Positions 39,877 to 43,059 of a DNA stretch of 43,059 bases are shown here, piece after piece. Each line of letters begins with the position of its first letter. Within the stretch, counting starts at the first letter, position 1. Both the position numbers and the translations under genes were made by a program. Source of the stretch: Frankia alni (GTDB lineage: Bacteria > Actinomycetota > Actinomycetes > Frankiales > Frankiaceae); contig JAMFSN010000021.1 in assembly GCA_026225295.1 (NCBI GenBank), positions 1 to 43,059 of the forward strand, in the 5' to 3' direction. The notes beneath the pieces were generated by a model, which searched no databases, was not told the DNA's origin, and saw only the letters and a list, made by a program, of their open reading frames with translations.

Positions 39877-40649
39877 CCGACCCGCCGGGCGACCCGGGCC
39901 GCGAAGACGCCGGCGCCGAAGCCGTTGTCGATGTTGCAGACCGCGACCCCGGGCGCGCAGGAGTTGACCATCGCGAGCAGGGCGGCCAGGCCGCCGAACG
40001 ACGCCCCGTAGCCCACGCTGGTCGGCACGGCCACCACCGGGACGCCGACCAGGCCGCCGACGACGCTCGGCAGGGCGCCTTCCATCCCGGCCACCACGAC
40101 CAGGCAGTCGGCCGTCTCCAACGTCGGGCGGACGGCCAGCAGCCGGTGCAGTCCGGCCACCCCGACGTCACTGATCCGTTCCACCCCCGCCCCGAAGGCC
40201 CGGGCGGTCAGCTCCGCCTCTTCCGCGACGGCCCCGTCGGAGGTTCCGGCCGAGACGATGACGACCCGACCGCGGGGGGCGGGGAAGGCGCCGACGACCA
40301 CGGTGGCCGGGTCCTCGCCGACCACGGTCAGCTCCCCGGGGATCGCCGCCCGCAGGGCCTCGACGGTGGCCCGGGGGGCCCGGGTGACCAGGACCGGCCG
40401 GGCGCCGCCGGCGTCCCGCAGCGTGTCGACGATGGTGGTGGCCTGGGTGGGCGTCTTGCCCGGGCCGAACACGACCTCGGGGTCACCGGTCCGGACCGCG
40501 CGGTGGGTGTCCACCCGCGCGAACCCCAGATCGGTGTATCCCCGGCCGTCGCCCAGCGGGCCGGCCGCCAGCGTCCGGGTCGCGTCGGCGGGGGTGACCG
40601 AGCCCGTGGCGACGGCTTCCAGCAGGGCGCGGACCTCGGCTACGTCCAC
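39873..40649 (-). CDS. larB: Nickel-pincer cofactor synthesis protein LarB
   Basis: 258 residues. LarB carboxylates and hydrolyses nicotinic acid adenine dinucleotide to start the nickel-pincer cofactor. The PurE-like C-terminal half is distinct: VSAGTSDGAVAEEAELTARAFG, DVGVAGLHRLL, VVAGMEGALPSVVGGLV, VPTSVGYGASFGGLAALLAMVNSC and VCNIDNGFGAGVFAARVAR. The N-terminal helix bundle (VRALLEAVATGSVTPADA) and FARVDTHRAVRTGDPEVVFGPGKT fit too. No larA or larE is present here, so the enzyme that uses the cofactor lies elsewhere. The start (40649) is 9 nt after the membrane-protein gene. Confidence 0.95.
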   Translation of the reverse strand: MDVAEVRALLEAVATGSVTPADATRTLAAGPLGDGRGYTDLGFARVDTHRAVRTGDPEVVFGPGKTPTQATTIVDTLRDAGGARPVLVTRAPRATVEALRAAIPGELTVVGEDPATVVVGAFPAPRGRVVIVSAGTSDGAVAEEAELTARAFGAGVERISDVGVAGLHRLLAVRPTLETADCLVVVAGMEGALPSVVGGLVGVPVVAVPTSVGYGASFGGLAALLAMVNSCAPGVAVCNIDNGFGAGVFAARVARRVG

Positions 40650-40658
40650 CGGCCAACC

Positions 40659-41360
40659 CTATGCGGGGGCGCCCCCGGTCCGCTGGGCCCGGCGGTGGGT
40701 GGCCAGGACGGCGAACGCGGTGATCCCGGCGGCCAGGGTGACCACCCCGCCGGCCACCGTCAGCCACCAGCCGAACGTCAGCGTGGCCTGGGCGCGAACC
40801 CCGGAGGAGTCGTCCAGGAACAGCGGCACGGCCAGCAGCCGGCGGCGGGTCGTCGCCACCTCGGCCAGGGCGTCGCCTTCGGTCACCAGCATGGCGGCCG
40901 CGATGGCCGCCACGATCAGCGCCCGGGCCGGTTGCGAGGGCCGCGCGCGGCTCGCGGCCGTCGCCACCACGACGGCCGCCGCCGCCGCGACGATCACGAA
41001 GCCGGGCAGGTGGTGACCGGTACCGCGGTAGCTGACCGTGAACAGCTCGACGCCCCGGTCGGTCACGCGACCGGTGATCCACGGCAGGGTCGTCCCGACG
41101 AGCGACAGCGCCGCTCCACTGACCGCCGTGACCAGCGCGGCGACCGCGACGCGGGGCGCGTCGACCGGCGCCCCCGACCCGCGCAACCACGGGATGAGGC
41201 CTTCGCGCCGGGGTGGCAGATGGGCGAGGGCCTCGGCGGACGGGGTGCCGTACCGCCGGGCACCGTGCGCGTTCTGGGTCACCCGCGTTCCCGTCCCCCC
41301 GCCGATCGGTCCGAGCGGCTCCACCGTCTCATCCCGCGCGGACGGGAGTGCTCCCGACAC
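40659..41360 (-). CDS. Predicted membrane protein ahead of larB
   Basis: 233 residues from GTG at 41360. GTG at 41282 ([11 protein letters not shown]...) is an alternative start with a G-rich stretch upstream. After a 65-residue cytoplasmic part there are four probable helices: [61 protein letters not shown] and [24 protein letters not shown]. It resembles the loose class of Trp-associated actinobacterial membrane proteins; no named family is certain. It is nine bases from larB and on the same strand, so it is probably in the larBC operon. No nickel-binding motif stands out. Confidence 0.7.
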   Translation of the reverse strand: MSGALPSARDETVEPLGPIGGGTGTRVTQNAHGARRYGTPSAEALAHLPPRREGLIPWLRGSGAPVDAPRVAVAALVTAVSGAALSLVGTTLPWITGRVTDRGVELFTVSYRGTGHHLPGFVIVAAAAAVVVATAASRARPSQPARALIVAAIAAAMLVTEGDALAEVATTRRRLLAVPLFLDDSSGVRAQATLTFGWWLTVAGGVVTLAAGITAFAVLATHRRAQRTGGAPA

Positions 41361-41431
41361 CCGGACGGGTCACGCCCGGCCGGCGGCCGGGGGGCCGCGT
41401 AATCCGTTCGCGAAGCCGCCGGGGGCGCCGG

Positions 41432-41437
41432 TAACCT
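41432..41437 (+). promoter_or_regulatory. Likely -10 of serS (leaderless)
   Basis: TAACCT (TANNNT) ends 8 bases before the serS GTG, and no ribosome site lies between. This is the pattern of a leaderless actinobacterial promoter. A -35 is not obvious. Confidence 0.45.
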
Positions 41438-41445
41438 CGGGACTT

Positions 41446-42726
41446 GTGATCGACCTTCGCATCGTGCGTGACCAGCCCGATCGGGTCCGCGAATCGCAGC
41501 GGGCCCGGGGCGCCGACCCCGACGCCGTCGACGCGCTGCTGCGCGCGGACGACCGCCGCCGGTCGGCGGTCTCGCGGGCCGATGACCTGCGGGCCGAGGC
41601 GAACACCGCCAGCCGCGCGATCCGGTCGGCCACCAGGGACGAGCGGCCCGGGCTCATCGTGAAGGCGACCGGGCTCAAGGACGAGGTCCAACGGGCCCAG
41701 GCCGAGCAGACCGAAGCCGAGACGGCCCTTCGCGCGGCCCAGTTCGCGGTGGACAACATCGTCGACGACGAGGCCCCGCGCGGCGGCGAGGACGACTTCG
41801 TCGTGTTCGAGACGGCGGGCACCCCGCCGGTCTTCGACGGCTGGGAGCCGGCCGACCACCTGGCGATCGGGGAGCGCCTGCGGGCCATCGACGTGGAGCG
41901 GGGGGCGAAGGTCTCGGGCTCCCGGTTCTATTTCCTCACTGGCGTCGGCGCGCTGCTCGAGCTGGCCCTGGTCAATCTGGCGATCACCCAGGCGGTCGAG
42001 GCCGGCCTGACCCCGGTGATCCCCCCGGCGCTGGTCAAGCCGTCGGCGATGGAGGGCACCGGCTACCTCGGCGCCCACGCGAGCGAGGTCTACCGGCTGC
42101 CGGCCGACGACCTTTACCTGGTCGGCACCTCGGAAGTGCCGCTCGCCGCCTTCCACAGCGACGAGATCCTCGACGGCGCGACCCTGCCGCTGCGCTACGC
42201 CGCCTACTCGCCGTGCTTCCGGCGCGAGGCCGGCTCCTACGGGAAGGACACCCGGGGCATCTTCCGGGTGCACTGGTTCGACAAGGTCGAGATGTTCTCG
42301 TTCGTCGCCCCCGAGGACGCCCCGGCCGAGCACGTGCGGCTGCTGGACCGTGAGCGGGCCTTCCTCGACGCGCTGGAACTGCCCTACCGGGTGGTCGACA
42401 TCGCCACCGGCGACCTCGGGGCCTCGGCGGTCCGCAAGTTCGACTGCGAGGCCTGGCTGCCGTCGCAGGGCCGCTACCGCGAGGTGACCTCGACGTCGAA
42501 CTGCACGACCTTCCAGGCCCGCCGGCTCAACATCCGGCACCGCTCGGCCGACGGGGTGGCCCCGGTCGCGACGTTGAACGGCACGTTGTGCGCGGTGACC
42601 CGGACCATCATCGCGATCCTGGAAAACCACCAACGTCAGGACGGCTCGGTCGTGGTTCCGGCCGCGCTGCGCCCGCACCTGGGTGGCCGGGAGGTGCTGG
42701 AGCCCGTCGCGGTGCGCCGTGGCTGA
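41446..42726 (+). CDS. serS: Serine--tRNA ligase
   Basis: 426 residues, class II synthetase, charging tRNA-Ser. An N-terminal coiled-coil arm (about 30-110: [28 protein letters not shown]..., [20 protein letters not shown]) binds tRNA. Class II motifs are visible: [41 protein letters not shown] (motif 2), and [19 protein letters not shown] with [11 protein letters not shown] (motif 3). The GTG at 41446 encodes the first Met of the usual [12 protein letters not shown] start. The following GNAT gene starts 8 nt before the serS stop. Confidence 0.97.
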   Translation: MIDLRIVRDQPDRVRESQRARGADPDAVDALLRADDRRRSAVSRADDLRAEANTASRAIRSATRDERPGLIVKATGLKDEVQRAQAEQTEAETALRAAQFAVDNIVDDEAPRGGEDDFVVFETAGTPPVFDGWEPADHLAIGERLRAIDVERGAKVSGSRFYFLTGVGALLELALVNLAITQAVEAGLTPVIPPALVKPSAMEGTGYLGAHASEVYRLPADDLYLVGTSEVPLAAFHSDEILDGATLPLRYAAYSPCFRREAGSYGKDTRGIFRVHWFDKVEMFSFVAPEDAPAEHVRLLDRERAFLDALELPYRVVDIATGDLGASAVRKFDCEAWLPSQGRYREVTSTSNCTTFQARRLNIRHRSADGVAPVATLNGTLCAVTRTIIAILENHQRQDGSVVVPAALRPHLGGREVLEPVAVRRG

Positions 42727-43059
42727 CCCGAAGCCGAACCAGACCGCGACCCCGGCCGACCGGGCGACCCCGGATGCGCTGACCGCGCCCGGCGCCGGGG
42801 AACCGGCCGATCTGCCGCTCGTGCGGGACCTGGAGGAACGGTCGCACCGGGCCTGGGTGCCGTTGCGGACCGAGGCGGTCGGAGGCTGGCTGCTGCGGTC
42901 GTCGGCCGGCGCGTCCCGGCGCGGCAACTCCGTCTGGGCCCGTCGTCCGGTCTCCGACCTGCCGGCCGCGATGGCCGCCGTCGAGCGGTTCTACGCCGCC
43001 GCCGGTATCCCGCCGACGTTCCAGATCTCGCCGGCCTTCGCGCCGGCCGATCTGCGCGC
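42719..43059 (+). CDS. GNAT-family acetyltransferase, N-terminal part
   Basis: Partial: it runs off the window end with 113 codons visible. It begins [19 protein letters not shown] (a disordered leader), then [42 protein letters not shown] and [27 protein letters not shown], which matches a known actinobacterial GNAT group with an extra N-terminal domain. The acetyl-CoA-binding core is not yet reached, so specificity is unknown. The GTG overlaps the serS 3' end by 8 nt, suggesting coupled translation. Confidence 0.8.
   Translation, partial: MADPKPNQTATPADRATPDALTAPGAGEPADLPLVRDLEERSHRAWVPLRTEAVGGWLLRSSAGASRRGNSVWARRPVSDLPAAMAAVERFYAAAGIPPTFQISPAFAPADLR

Noticed and set aside
1-43059. CRISPR arrays, insertion sequences, prophage or integrase genes
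   Set aside because: No regularly spaced repeats, transposase or phage genes were found; the short tandem repeats lie in coding sequence or leaders.

Overview
The window is a stretch of a very GC-rich, high-G+C Gram-positive (actinomycete) chromosome. The best guide is gene order: ppiA, a rhomboid, a PH-domain membrane protein, crgA, a DUF881 protein, trpG, pknB-pknA-pbpA-rodA-pstP-fhaB-fhaA and tRNA-Leu. This is the conserved cell-wall and cell-division region that lies near oriC in actinobacteria (in Mycobacterium tuberculosis roughly Rv0009 to Rv0020c). Frequent GTG starts, many GTGA/ATGA stop-start overlaps and several apparently leaderless starts also fit an actinomycete. The genus cannot be fixed from the sequence alone.

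Layout. 1-5270: the tail of a GMC oxidoreductase, a 52-bp perfect palindrome acting as a convergent terminator, a basic coiled-coil membrane protein, ppiA, a rhomboid protease, a PH-domain protein, a degradative thiolase and crgA. 5486-11099: a DUF881 protein, then a cassette not present in the canonical cluster (an HxlR regulator divergent from a QOR2-type NAD(P)-binding protein, and a fatty acyl-CoA ligase overlapping trpG), then a FrnE-type DsbA protein. 11188-21116: the seven-gene minus-strand operon fhaA-fhaB-pstP-rodA-pbpA-pknA-pknB, almost all joined by 4-nt overlaps, followed by a divergent tRNA-Leu(CAG).

21393-28259: accessory genes. These are a lipoprotein, an AlkX-type winged-helix protein, an acidic protein with a 12-bp tandem repeat coupled to an FMN reductase that has no nearby stop codon, a secreted DUF1524 HNH nuclease divergent from a TetR regulator, a tiny zinc-ribbon ORF, an Fpg/Nei glycosylase, a rhodanese and an SDR. 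28260-29658 is a less GC-rich patch holding a decayed repeat-domain gene. 29659-43059: citrate synthase 2, a renalase-like FAD protein, a DUF5926 SEC-C protein coupled to a geranylgeranyl-reductase-like flavoprotein, a membrane protein, an SDR of the hydroxyacyl-CoA/17-beta-HSD4 type, an EspI-like MinD/ParA ATPase with a long Pro/Gly/Tyr tail, larC-larB with a membrane protein (nickel-pincer cofactor synthesis), serS and the start of a GNAT gene.

How they work together. The central operon couples peptidoglycan synthesis (RodA glycosyltransferase plus PbpA transpeptidase) to Ser/Thr phosphorylation (PknA, PknB), its reversal (PstP) and phospho-threonine readers (FhaA, FhaB), with CrgA linking to division. 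Several genes point to lipid or steroid-like acyl-CoA metabolism (GMC oxidase, thiolase, acyl-CoA ligase, SDR), but they are scattered and not one operon. No mobile element, prophage or CRISPR array is visible. No clear new multi-gene system was found. The most unusual signals are the 52-bp palindrome, the altered domain order of FhaA, a probable ATC start for the DUF5926 gene, the stopless FMN reductase frame, the frameshifted repeat-domain gene, and clustered operator-like repeats upstream of the SDR at 34984.
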